A stretch of 13,221 nt of DNA from Phialocephala subalpina (GCA_900073065.1 FJOG01000032.1:467631-480851), one strand, 5' to 3'; numbered from the stretch's first letter, positions 1 to 9,080 are shown. Made by a program: numbers and translations. The notes: generated by a model not told the origin, from the letters alone.

Positions 1-338
1 TTATAATAATTTATTTTTATAAAAATTTCTTTAAATTTTTAAATATTTTAAAAAATTTAAATTTAATATATATTACTTTAAATTCTCTAATGAATATTAT
101 AATGGAATAAAATAGTAAAGCAATATATTACGTGGTTTAATAAGGATATATTAAGAGATTTAATATTTTATATTCTTAGTTCTTTAAATAACTTTTTATA
201 TAGTTCGCAAATATTAGAATTGACTCTAAGAGGTTTACCCTTTTATAAGTTGGTGGTTTATATAAGGACGATTAATAACCTTAAAGGTCGCCGCATTCAA
301 AGGCCGCAATTAAACTGATAATACTATTGCGATTATAT
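1..338. other. AT-rich left flank, no gene seen
   Basis: This stretch is very A+T-rich and rich in TpA, like the RIP-mutated interiors further right. No reading frame, tRNA, terminal repeat or recognisable protein motif could be followed in any frame. It is probably another mutated repeat lying outside the left end of the Fot1 element, but its identity cannot be told from the sequence in view. Confidence 0.6.
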
Positions 339-573
339 TGACTCTTATTCGATTCTCTTCTCTCGACCGCATCTGCGAGTGCTTTTACGAGCTTACTTTT
401 AATTCTACAAGTCTACGAGCTTACGAGCTTACGACCGACCCCTATTCTACGACCGATCTACGACCTCTTAATTGAGCCAATCGAGTCTACGGAGCTGGCA
501 CCTTATCTGCTATACTCCTACTTTGAGAGTGTTCTACACAGCTCGCATCTCACTGCCTACCTCCGCCCCTTTA
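339..573 (+). other. Unmutated flank with an open frame lacking ATG
   Basis: Base composition changes abruptly here to a near-balanced mix. After a TGA at 339-341 one plus-strand frame stays open for 77 codons (342-572) up to the Fot1 insertion, and would continue past the target site into 9167 onward until a TAG about 25 codons later. There is no ATG in it and the product is not like any family I know; it is rich in Leu, Ser and Pro. It may be a remnant of an older gene or repeat, or a chance open frame in C-rich sequence. The segment ends with TA at 572-573, the left copy of the Fot1 target duplication. Confidence 0.35.
414..435. repeat. Short tandem octamer TACGAGCT
   Basis: Two exact tandem copies of TACGAGCT (414-421 and 422-429) are followed by a partial copy TACGAC (430-435). 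A further separated copy of TACGAGCT is at 386-393. This is a minor simple-sequence expansion in the unmutated flank. Confidence 0.75.
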
Positions 574-613
574 ACCGAATTCCCGTGCTAAAGCACATCC
601 CTATCAAAAGTAC
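574..613 (+). repeat. Left terminal inverted repeat of the Fot1-like element
   Basis: These 40 bp match the inverted complement of 9125-9164 at 35 positions, and all five differences are transitions. It starts ACCGAATTCCCGTGC directly after the TA target site. Inside it lies a perfect short palindrome GTGCTAAAGCAC at 585-596. Confidence 0.93.
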
Positions 614-731
614 ACCCCACTAAAATATTACTCCTTAACTTTAAAATTTTATTATAAATTAATTACTTATTATTTTGATTTGAAATTGAAAAGATAATTT
701 AATATTTGATTAATCTAAATAATTATAAACT

Positions 732-1905
732 TTATTTTATATTCTTAAAGCGTTATAATAATTTTATAGGCCGTCCCCCCTTTTTAAATTGTATTACCTT
801 TAAATTAAGTGCCAATACTTTTAGTGTAATTATTAAACTCTTAAGAGTTTTGTTTTACTTCTTTTGAGGATTAGTAAATAGCGTACTAACTTTAGGAGCC
901 TCTAAAATAAGTTCTTTAGAGAGTTTTATTATAGATTTCGATTTAGCAAATAAAGTAGGAGTCTTTCCTAAAATGGAAATCAACGTTGCCTTTAAATCCT
1001 TTTGCAATTAAATAATAGTTTAACGTGTTTCCTTTTCTTTTTTCTCTTTCTCTTTCTTAATTTTATTGGTTTCTTTTATAGCTTTTTTCTCTTATTTTAC
1101 CGCTTTTTCTTTTGCTATTAATTAGTTTAACTTATTATAATACTCTATAGTTTTAATTATTTTAAATAATAAATAAACTTTAATACTTTTAATTTCTTTA
1201 TTTATTAAATTTAATTTTTTGCCTTTTTAGTATTTCTTTTATTTTAGAATAATAATTGCTTTTAAGCCGCTAACCTCTTTTTGAGCAATATAAAGCTTAG
1301 TAATCTTCTTTTTAAAAGTATTAAAAAGTTTATCGATTTTCTATAGTTTCTTTTTTAAAGAGGCCTTATCGAAACTTCTTTTTATACGATGAATATTTAT
1401 ATCGTTTTAAAGATTAAAAAGTATTTCAAAGTTCTTTTTTTCGGTTTACTTCGATTAAATAAGCTTAAAAACTATAATATTACTATTTATAAATTAAATA
1501 TTAAACTTTGCGAATATATATTAAATATTTTTCTTTGTAAAAAACTTTTTCTAAGTAATTTTAAATAAAGAATAAAAGAAACGCTTAAATATTAAAATTA
1601 TTCTTATTAATTAATTTATCAAATTATTAAATTTTATAGAATAAATAATCGAAAGAAATTAAAATAAACTTATATTTAAAAGTTATAATCGGCGAATTAT
1701 ATAAAGAGGAAAAATTATAATAATAATTTTATATTAGTTTACTTATTTAACGAAGGCTATATTAATATATAAAAAGTAATTATCTATAATAAGTAATCGT
1801 TTTACTTTAAGATTAAATAGTTTAATAAATTATTCGAATACTTTTTAAAGCCAAATTAGTTTAATTGCATTATTACTCCATTTATTCTCCGAAGAACTAA
1901 AGAAT
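732..1905 (-). pseudogene. Fot1-like transposase, C-terminal part (after the insertion)
   Basis: This is the second piece of the DDE-type transposase that would cut and paste the element. Reading resumes at 1905 in exactly the frame that was left at 8293. The second catalytic Asp survives at 1782-1784 (codon 304, context LLIIDNYF, family form LDGHSSH). The third, expected in the QPLD motif 35 residues on, has become Asn at 1674-1676 (codon 340, context LLNIS). A lysine- and glutamate-rich coiled-coil-like stretch follows (KEKEKKEKETR near 1030-1060). The frame meets TAA at 855-857, which could be a mutated Gln codon; if so the protein continued to TAA at 732-734 through an AT-hook-like GGRP at 768-779. 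About twenty in-frame stops are present with no frameshift. Spliced length is 653 codons, somewhat longer than usual for Fot1. Confidence 0.88.
1901..1905. repeat. Left target-site duplication of the chromovirus (AGAAT)
   Basis: AGAAT directly abuts the left LTR and is repeated exactly at 8288-8292 next to the right LTR. Five-base duplications are normal for Ty3/gypsy integrases. Dropping one copy restores the transposase reading frame. Confidence 0.95.
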
Positions 1906-2253
1906 TGTAACGATCGGTTCGTCCAATTAATTGTAAGGTTGGTTGTATGTGATAAGGATTAAGTGATCCCAAAGAAAAGTAACGTTTAAACTTAATTACT
2001 AAGTATATTATTAAAATATTATATTTGAGTTAAGTACGAAGCTTTTATCTAAGGGAATCTTATTTGCTTATATAGAACCTTCTTGCCCTTGGAGTCCCGA
2101 ACGGTAGAGTCTTTAACTATTTTAAGACTCCTTTCCTTGGGACTCCACTACGTGATTACCGCGTCCCGTGTTCCCTATGATCCTAGGGTTTACTGTAGAC
2201 GAGCTTACTCGTTTATTAAGCCTATAATCCATTAGATTATGTGAGTCGTAATA
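1906..2253 (-). repeat. Chromovirus 3' LTR (left)
   Basis: This 348-bp LTR aligns without gaps to 7940-8287. By eye I count about 46 differences (roughly 87% identity), every one a transition. It starts TGTAAC on the plus strand and ends GTAATA, so the canonical TG...CA ends are visible after allowing one C-to-T change. On the minus strand it carries a TATA-like TATATAAG (2067-2074). A nested dyad occupies 2090-2147. It is much less A+T-rich than the interior, especially between 2080 and 2220. Confidence 0.95.
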
Positions 2254-2266
2254 CTATCCCTTTTTT
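2254..2266 (-). other. Polypurine tract of the chromovirus
   Basis: On the minus strand this reads AAAAAAGGGATAG and ends exactly at the start of the 3' LTR. That is the position and composition expected of the RNase-H-resistant primer for plus-strand DNA synthesis. It independently fixes the element's orientation as minus. Confidence 0.85.
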
Positions 2267-2690
2267 AGTTAACGTAATCTCGACGCTTAAAACTAAAGTA
2301 AGGGAATATCGTTCTTATATTATAACCTTCCTTTCTTATTATCATCTTTCGTTATATCGCCCATTGCACATAAGAAAAAAAAGGAAAGACTAGTACTCGC
2401 TTTGCGCATCGAGAAATTAAAACGCCTAATTAAGACGTATTCCCATTATAAGAACTACGCCCGCTAATGCCTTTTTAATAAGTCCGAGTCGCCGCGCTAC
2501 TCTAAGTACGTTTAGTCCAAATGATTTTATGATTTTGCGGGTTATTTGGAAGTAATAATTCGTAAATTTGTATATCGTTTTTTTTATAATCCTTGGCTTA
2601 AAAAAGCCCTCGTAATTACTCTTAAACCTCCTTTAGATCTTTTATTAGATTTTCTTATTTTTTAGTTGCTAGTTTTCGAGTTAAACGTTT
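2267..2690 (-). other. Chromovirus 3' untranslated region
   Basis: The stretch between the end of the chromodomain reading and the polypurine tract keeps more G+C than the coding interior but shows no protein motif I recognise. A lysine- and arginine-rich tail follows the chromodomain for some codons and is then broken by stops, so the exact end of the polyprotein is uncertain. Confidence 0.5.
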
Positions 2691-2699
2691 CCGAACTTA

Positions 2700-2880
2700 A
2701 AATAGCCGATTTCTTTTCTTGGGTAAACTCGGATTTTGATGGTAAAACGCTTTAAGCTTCTCGTGGCAATTGAGATTTCGTTTGAGTTCTTATATATTTT
2801 CCGAATATAAGTACTTTTACTATTTAATTAAGTATTTGACTTGATTTTTAACGTATTAATAATTTAAAATATTTTTTATA
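2700..2880 (-). pseudogene. Integrase-linked chromodomain (chromovirus C-terminus)
   Basis: Read leftward from about 2880 the frame gives ILNY, then YVKNQVKYLIK, two stops where the conserved Trp and the next residue should be, then YSEN, another stop at the second conserved Trp, then ELKRNLNCHEKLKAF. This matches the chromodomain core (YLVKWKGY..SENTWE..NL) with Trp codons converted to stops by G-to-A. It is in the same frame as the integrase core. In the family this domain binds methylated histone tails and guides integration into heterochromatin. After it comes a basic stretch near 2640-2720. Confidence 0.85.
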
Positions 2881-2889
2881 TTGTATTTA

Positions 2890-4090
2890 TTATTCGAATT
2901 AATTAGTTTAATTTTGATTTTTAGAGTTCGCGATACTCTTAATAATATCGACTCGAGGAAAAATATATGAAATACCGAATATATATTCATATTACTAAAT
3001 AGAGCGAACTTATAATTAATTAAACTTTTGATTTTTTTGATTTTATATAATTTTATTTTTTTGTAATTTAATTTATCGCTTAATTATTTCGTTTTAATAT
3101 TCCGGCGAATTAAGTAAATTTTGTCCTTTTCTTTAAGCGTAAATTCTATATTATAATGCTTATTATAGTATAATGCCGATTTAATAGCTATAAATTATAT
3201 ATTTTTTGCGAGTTTCTCGCGTAAAAACTTTAATCTATTAACTTAAATCTTAGTATTTTATGCTTTTGATTTTACCGAGTATAATATTTAATATGCCTTA
3301 AATTCATACTTATAATTAACGTAGAAAGGCGAGACTTTCGTGCCTTTTATCGCTACGTTATTATACGCGAATTATATTAATAGTAAGAGTTTCGCCCAAT
3401 TATTCTACTAATAATTAACGTAATAACGGAAGTATATTTCTATTACTTGATTTAATCGTTCCGTTTATCTATTTATTTAAAAGTAGAAAGCTATTAAAAG
3501 CTTTTATTTAACCCTTAATAATACGATTAAAATAGTTTAGAATTTCGAAGTGAAAAGTTTATCCCGATTTGAGATAATCTCGTTTAATACCCCGTAATTA
3601 ATTATTATAATCCGTAAGAATATATAGGCTAAGTCTTTTATTGTATATATCTCGGAGTACGAGATTATATATATATATTTCGTGAGTTTATCCGTGATTA
3701 TAAGGATAGTATCGTATTTGATACTTAATATCGATTCTCTCGAAAGTAATAGTTTTACTACGAAGTCTTAAGCAATAGATTTCTAAGCGCTTATAAGTAT
3801 TTTAAGTGATCGCATATTATTATAAAGAGTATATTTCGCGGCTTTATTCCGAATATATATATTGTATTTATTAATAACTTCGATAGTTTTCCCTTTGAGT
3901 CTTAAAATGTAAAAGTTTTTAGAGATCCGCTTTATAATCTTTGTAATTCTTTAATGTTTATAAGCTGGGAATTTATATTACGTTTTAATGAACTTTAATT
4001 AGAGATTCTTAAGAATATAAAGTTTCCCTTGGAATCGTAGTATTTTAAACTTATTCGTAAAAAGTTTTATTAAATATTATAAAGTTATTT
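2890..4090 (-). pseudogene. Ty3/gypsy integrase remnant
   Basis: Starting near 4080 the frame shows a degraded N-terminal zinc-binding region (His pair near 3965, then CxxC converted to YNIY near 3860). The core follows: SIAxDF, then KYDTILIITDKLTKY with the first catalytic Asp intact at 3690-3692. Next is EIISNRDK, where the second Asp of SDRD has become Asn, and then the TERLNQV block with the catalytic Glu still present. A conserved tail block reading PFYVNY lies near 3310-3330. The enzyme would join element DNA to the chromosome in the nucleus. It is out of frame with RT by a single net indel near 4090-4130, where A-runs occur. Confidence 0.88.
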
Positions 4091-4237
4091 TTGCAATAAA
4101 GTCTTTATTATAATTTTTTTAAAGTTATCGATAAACGTTATATCGATTAACTTCGAAATAATAGTAATTATTGCCTTATTAAATACTAAACCGCCTTTAA
4201 TTTTTTTGAATATTACGTATAAAAGTAATTTAATGTT

Positions 4238-4640
4238 ATTTTAATATTTTAACTTTCGATTAAAAGTATTTACTTTACCGTTTTCTAATTTTTTGATATA
4301 TGAAATTTTAAAGTTATATATAATTAACGTTTTAGTTTATCGTATTTATCTTTGATTAAATTTTTTTATTATAGTGAAAAATACTAAATTCTTATAATTA
4401 ATATATATTTATATTTAATATTTCGATCTTTTTAAATAAATTTTTTATATTCGAAATACTTTTATAATCGCAAGTAATTTTTTATCGTAAATTTCGTAGT
4501 TTAATTCTATTAATAATATTTTACGAGAATAATATGCGATTAATTATTATTTACTTTGCTTATTAAACTAATTAAATATTGCGTTAATTGCAAAATTTAA
4601 TATATTTATTTCGATAATAATATATTTATTTAAATCGAAC
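4238..4640 (-). pseudogene. Ty3/gypsy RNase H remnant
   Basis: Continuous with RT in the same frame. The opening motif reads IEINILNFAI where the family has ETDASDFAIG, so the first catalytic Asp has become Asn. It continues AYYSRKILLIELNYEIYDK, very close to the conserved Y.SRKL...E.NY...DKE block; the Glu in ELNY is kept. The closing block reads ISYIKKLENGKVNTFNRK, matching I.Y..G..N..AD.LSR with the last Asp lost. RNase H degrades the RNA template and makes the polypurine primer. Confidence 0.88.
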
Positions 4641-4879
4641 GTAAAAAGGAATAGTATTTCCGTGAAGCGTTACTTGAGTTAATTAAAAGCGCGCTAGGCC
4701 TTATTTATCTACTTAAATATCTAGTCCTTCTTCGTTAATTCCATTAAAAGGGTTATTATTATAAAGTACTTTTGTACGAAGCGACGATAAAAATTCGTAA
4801 ATCCTAAAAAAGACTATATATTTTTAATTATTTTAAGTGCTTATTAATTAAGTATTATTGATATTTTTGTAAAGTCTAT

Positions 4880-5450
4880 TGATAAGCCTTTAATTGAGAT
4901 TATATAGCTTAAAAAGTTCGTTTTCTTTATATGGAATTCGTATTTCTTAAGTTTGTAAATTAAATTCGTATTTTTTAAAGTAATTAATATTGTTTTAATA
5001 TTGTTAATATATTTAGCGAGCGTTTTAAAGTATATTAAAATATTATTTAAATAACAAATAATCGTAATATCTAAGAATAGTTATAAAATAATGTTTATTA
5101 TACGTATACACGTAACGGGCGTATTAATTAAACCGAAGGGTATAATTAAATATTCGTAATATTTATACTTCGTTTTAAACGTTATTTTCTATTCTTCTCC
5201 TTTTTTTATTCGGACTAAATTATAAGCTCTACGTAAGTCTAATTTACTAAAGATTTTGGCTCTTTAAAATTTATCGCGTAACTTGTTTACTAGCGGTAAT
5301 AAGTATTAGTTTTTAATAGTAATCTCGTTAATCTTCTTGTAATCGATATATAATCGTTTCGTCCCATCTTTTTTTAGTACGAATAGTACCGGGCTACTTA
5401 CTAGTAAAGCTAATAATCGTATAAATCCTTTTACTAAATTCTCGTCGATA
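4880..5450 (-). pseudogene. Ty3/gypsy reverse transcriptase remnant
   Basis: This is the best-preserved part of pol. Read leftward from about 5448 it gives [20 protein letters not shown], the INEITIKN block, FSKLDLRRAYNLVRI with the first catalytic Asp, then YLIIPFGLINTPVT. The polymerase box YLDD has become YLNN, both Asp codons changed to AAT at 5042-5047. The tether continues to about 4640 with SFLGFTNFYRRFV. It would copy element RNA to cDNA in the virus-like particle. In-frame stops stand at former Trp, Gln and Arg codons. The frame is the same as gag, protease and RNase H. Confidence 0.95.
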
Positions 5451-5899
5451 TATTCTTTAAGCGTTTTTAAGTCGTTTATTGATATTTAGTAAATAGGTAA
5501 ATATAGTAATTCTTTTCCGTCTTATAAAAGTATTTCGTAGTCTTATTACTTATACTTAAAGAGTGCCTCGATTTCTTTTTTGTCTTTAAAGAAGTTCAAA
5601 AACTCGTAGTATTTTATTAGTATTTACTTTAATAGTGGATCTTAAGTATAGTATTTTAATTCTCTTGAGAAAGTAGTGTAAACTTCTCTTTGACTATTTG
5701 TTCTTATTTTTATGTACGAAACTCTATAAGTTTGGCATTTATTAAACGTAAACGTTTCTTTAATTTAATTAATCGTTGAATTATATTATTTAATTTATAG
5801 TATTTCGAGTATAAATAGGTGATTAATATTAGTTACGTTAAAGTTTATTTTCTCGGTATATCCTCGTTTTATAGACATAATTTATAGTATTATTTCTAC

Positions 5900-6060
5900 G
5901 TCGATTTGTTTAGAATCCAAAGGGCTTCTATCGACCGTAATAATGGAATATAGCCTCGATTTGATTATTATTGCCCATTTATTATCTAATATTAATTGTT
6001 TTAACGCGTAATTACTTATTGCTCTCGAATCGATTATTATTTTGATTTTGTGCATATTTA
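5900..6060 (-). pseudogene. Retroviral-type aspartic protease remnant
   Basis: The sequence KIIIDSRAISNYAL contains the active-site motif D-S/T-G-A with the catalytic Asp intact at 6029-6031 but Gly replaced by Arg (GGA to AGA), an expected G-to-A change. It lies between gag and RT in the same frame, as in other Ty3/gypsy elements. The protease would cleave the Gag-Pol polyprotein during particle maturation. About 50 codons can be followed before a stop. Confidence 0.8.
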
Positions 6061-7225
6061 TTTGTATTATATAAAATAGTTATTCGGCGCCTCCACCAAT
6101 AATATACACTTTTTAGTACTATTATTTATTGAGTATATCTTCCTACCAACGGTTTAATCCGTTAGCGTAAATAAGTCGGAATACACGCCTTACACCGAGT
6201 AATATATGTATTACTTATTTAAAAGTTTCTTTATAATATATAGAGTTATCTTTAGTATTTTACTATATTTTTCGACTCGCGCTTTCCGCGAATACTTCGT
6301 AGTATCGCCCTACGATTAATTCGTAATTAAATATAAGGAGAGCATCATTTGGTATAGGTAATTATTGTATATAATAGCTAATACCGTTATATTATCTCTA
6401 TTTAATTCGTCGATAATTTTAATACACGATTTTATACGTTTAACCGTATTCTAATCCTCTTATATCTAATTAAAACTTAATATATTAAGCTCCTCCGTCC
6501 AAGTTTTGCTATTCGCGAGTACAAGTTGCGATATTATTTTCTCGTTGATAAATATACTACTTTTATTTAACCCGTAAATAATATTCAAATTAAAAGTTTA
6601 ATACTATAAAAGACTCTAATAGTCCCTAGTCGTTGTACTTTAGCGGCTTTTCGTCCTTCGACTCAAAGTCCTCTATAAATAACTAATATCGTTTAATTAA
6701 AGTTCTAATTCTATCGAACTACTTTATTAAATTATTTACGTTATCATTTATTTCGTTGATCTTTTGCTATTAATTATCTTTTAAAAGTCTTTCTTTTGCC
6801 GCTCATTTGGTAAAGTTTACTATTTACTCCTTTTAGAACCTCTAAAAATCTTCTTCAGGGATTAATCAGAATATTCTTAGATCGTTTTCTAATTCCGACT
6901 AAGTAATTTATAAATTATTCTACTATTCGTCCAATTTTTTACCGTTATATAATACTCTCCTCGTAATTACATATATTTAGTGGGGTTCGTTATAATCTCT
7001 ACGTCCAATCGCGTTAACTTATTTCTTTGCGCATCCGTTTTATAATTTAACTTTTCTATAGGAGCTAATTATATATCTTAAAAGACTATATTCAAAGTAT
7101 AACTTCTTTTCGCAATATCAATTTATTTCGTCCTTAGAAAGTTACTTCTTTTTTCTTTTGAAGATAACGTCGACCTTTATTAGTAAGTTATAATAGCTTT
7201 AAAAGCCCGAGCTCTTTTTGTTTTT
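6061..7225 (-). other. Gag C-terminal region and linker, not resolved
   Basis: This lies between the gag core and the protease and must have encoded the rest of Gag. The expected CCHC zinc knuckle could not be identified with confidence. A cluster containing codons that could derive from Cys near 6180-6210 is suggestive only. No separate gene is visible. Confidence 0.4.
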
Positions 7226-7860
7226 ATTACTCCCTCTTTTGAACTTATTGGAGTAATACCCTCTCTTTTTAAGCGCTCGCTTATATAACTTGTTATCGAA
7301 GTAAATAATATTATTTATTATAGTTTATATCGAGTCGTACTTATTACGGCGCATTAATTCGTCTTTTACTGCGTCTTTTAATCCCTTATAAAATTAAACT
7401 ATAAAAGCATTTTCCCTTTAGCCCGTGATTTTACTTATATACTACTAAAATTCCGTTGCGTAAATTAATATCGCCCCGATTTAATACAAATTGAATAATT
7501 TGCGTTTTGCGATTTTCTTTTAATTTACATTTTTAAATACTTTAATAATCTTTTCTTTAAACCCTTTAAACGTACCAAAGATTTCTTTAGTTAAAAAGTC
7601 TTATTTAATTATTTATCTTTCGCAATTAAAGTAGTTTTATTAGCTCGTCTCGATTTAATCGAAGGCCGCTCTAATTAAATACTTTATATACTAAAAGACT
7701 TATTCGTTTTTTATTCGAAATATATTCTCGTTAAATTTAATGTAAAGTACGCATTATATTAAGTATACTTATAATTTACTTTTCGTGCTATCGAAAGTAT
7801 TAAATTCGCGACTTTTAATTTTCTTTAATACTTCTATAATAAATTCTAATAAAATAAACT
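7226..7860 (-). pseudogene. Chromovirus gag (capsid domain) remnant
   Basis: Read leftward, the frame gives RAAFD followed by a stop where Trp stands in the AAFDW motif, then KEIFGTFKGFKEKI, AKRKLFNL, and YATEF, SKITG, ENAFIV, and YKGLKDAVKDELM, KLYKRALKKRGYY. These follow the retrotransposon gag capsid domain of fungal chromoviruses block by block. Gag forms the particle that packages element RNA. The N-terminus probably lies between about 7860 and 7939, but no start codon could be assigned; it may have been lost by mutation. The frame is shared with protease and RT, so the ancestor could have used one gag-pol frame. Confidence 0.85.
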
Positions 7861-7923
7861 TCGGAGTACTTTTAAATAACGCCAAAACGGTAAATATAAT
7901 AAAATACTTAATTAGTATTACAA

Positions 7924-7939
7924 GAGATAATACTCAAAG
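7924..7939 (-). other. Putative primer-binding site, possibly self-priming
   Basis: The first bases inside the 5' LTR read CTTTGAGTATTATCTC on the minus strand. They do not start with TGG, so they do not match the 3' CCA end of a tRNA. Bases TTGAGTA (offset 2 nt from the LTR) are complementary to TACTCAA at 8064-8070, which sits about 31 nt downstream of the TATA box, at the expected transcript 5' end. This resembles the self-priming scheme known in Tf1-type elements. The match is only 7 bp, or 8 with a wobble pair. Confidence 0.4.
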
Positions 7940-8287
7940 TATAATAATTAGCTCGTTTAACTAATTATAAAGTTAATTGTATATAATAAAAACTAAGTAA
8001 TCTCAAAGAAAAATAACGTTTAAACTTAATTACTAAGTATATTATTGAGATATTATATTTGAGTTGAGTACGAAGCTCTTATTTAAGGGAATCTTATCTA
8101 CTTATATAGAACTTTCTTGCCTTTGGAGTCTCGAACGGTAGAGTCTTTGATTATTCTAGGACTCCTTTCCTTGGGACTCCACTACGTGACCACCGCGTCC
8201 CGTGTTCCCTATGATCCTAGGGTCTACTATAGACGAGCTTACTCGTTTACTGAGCCTATGGTCCACTAAATCATGTGAGTCGTAATA
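7940..8287 (-). repeat. Chromovirus 5' LTR (right)
   Basis: This is the upstream LTR of the minus-strand element, equal in length and gap-free against 1906-2253. Its plus-strand left end TATAAT corresponds to TGTAAC in the other copy, so the TG end was mutated here. It ends at GTAATA, directly followed by the target duplication. It would contain the promoter and transcript start of the element. Confidence 0.95.
8101..8108 (-). promoter_or_regulatory. TATA box in the chromovirus 5' LTR
   Basis: TATATAAG on the minus strand is conserved in both LTRs (2067-2074 in the other). It is the only good TATA match in the less mutated part of the LTR and is oriented toward gag. A start about 30 nt downstream would fall near 8071, defining U3 as 8287 to about 8071 and R/U5 as the remainder. 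Confidence 0.6.
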
Positions 8288-8292
8288 AGAAT
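8288..8292. repeat. Right target-site duplication of the chromovirus (AGAAT)
   Basis: An exact copy of 1901-1905, directly after the right LTR. The duplicated bases fall within the transposase gene. Confidence 0.95.
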
Positions 8293-9080
8293 ATTCCATT
8301 TTTTGGCCGTATATCCCTCATTTAAATATCTTGTAAATCGCCGTTAGCGCCGCCGTAAATAAGAAGTAGAAATATAATTTAACTAATAATAAAAACGTAT
8401 ACTAATAAAGAAATAAATTCTTTGTTTTTATTTTGCTTATTTTTCGTTATTTTACTCGATTTATATACTTTTAACGATATAAACCTCTTTATTATATATA
8501 TTATACTAATAAGAAAACTTTTCTCGTCGAAATTATAAATATTATTAACCGTAATATAATATTTTTCGATAATTTGAACGAATTAAATATCTCGAACTAA
8601 TTAATTAAATTCTTAATAAATAAGAAAATAATAGTATTTAAAATATATTATTAGCGTAAAAAACAAAATAAATATAAGTATACGCTTTATAAATATACGC
8701 AAATTATCTAAGTTACGCAAATACGCATTTTTTAGTTTAAGTTTATACTTCTTATAAAATTCGGCCGGCTAATTCTTTTTTAGTTCTTTTCCTTTGATTT
8801 CTTTCGCTAAATTCTCGACAATTTGATTAGTGGGTAGTATTCCTCGGTTAGTTAGCTCATTAATTCGAGCAATGAGCAGCTTTTCTTCGGTATTGGTGAG
8901 GCATTGGTAGTAAAAGGCGTTAGCCTCCCGGCGAGTCCTAGTGAGGCTATTTAAGCGCCGCTAAACAGTTATAAGGTGCACCCCTTTTGCATATGCTATA
9001 GTAGTAGATGAAGCATAATCTCCTCTTCGAAACGCATCTACTGCGGCTATAATAAGTGCTGATTTGTTTGCTTTAGCTAT
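8288..9080 (-). pseudogene. Fot1-like transposase, N-terminal part (before the insertion)
   Basis: The probable start codon is at 9078-9080, now ATA where ATG followed by AKANKS is expected. Residues 1 to about 60 form a pipsqueak/CENP-B-type helix-turn-helix (ALIIAAVDAFRRGDYA), followed by a second Tc5/CENP-B-type DNA-binding helix region (TNTEEKLLIARINELTNRGI, then KEIKGKELKKN with a stop where GKNW is usual). Stops are at codon 40 (8961-8963) and codon 104 (8769-8771), both explained by single transitions. The catalytic core begins with NIYNFDEKSF; the first catalytic Asp is codon 185 (8526-8528) and intact. Codons 1-103 are nearly clean, while downstream of about 8770 mutation is dense. 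The frame continues, without any indel, at 1905 after the chromovirus. Confidence 0.9.

Larger units (their letters stand above)
1906..8287 (-). mobile_element. Ty3/gypsy chromovirus, complete but inactivated
   Basis: A full-length LTR retrotransposon of 6,382 bp in minus orientation. It has two 348-bp LTRs, perfect 5-bp target duplications and a polypurine tract next to the left LTR, which is therefore the 3' LTR. The coding order, read leftward, is gag, protease, reverse transcriptase, RNase H, integrase, chromodomain. Integrase after RNase H defines Ty3/gypsy, and the C-terminal chromodomain defines a chromovirus; such domains steer insertion to modified histones. Gag, protease, RT and RNase H share one reading frame, suggesting a single gag-pol frame in the ancestor. 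One net frameshift near 4090-4130 puts integrase and chromodomain in another frame. Stop codons from C-to-T and G-to-A changes occur throughout. Confidence 0.95.

Noticed and set aside
6180..6215. Possible CCHC zinc knuckle in chromovirus gag
   Set aside because: Several codons could derive from Cys, but no frame gives the CX2CX4HX4C spacing without special pleading.
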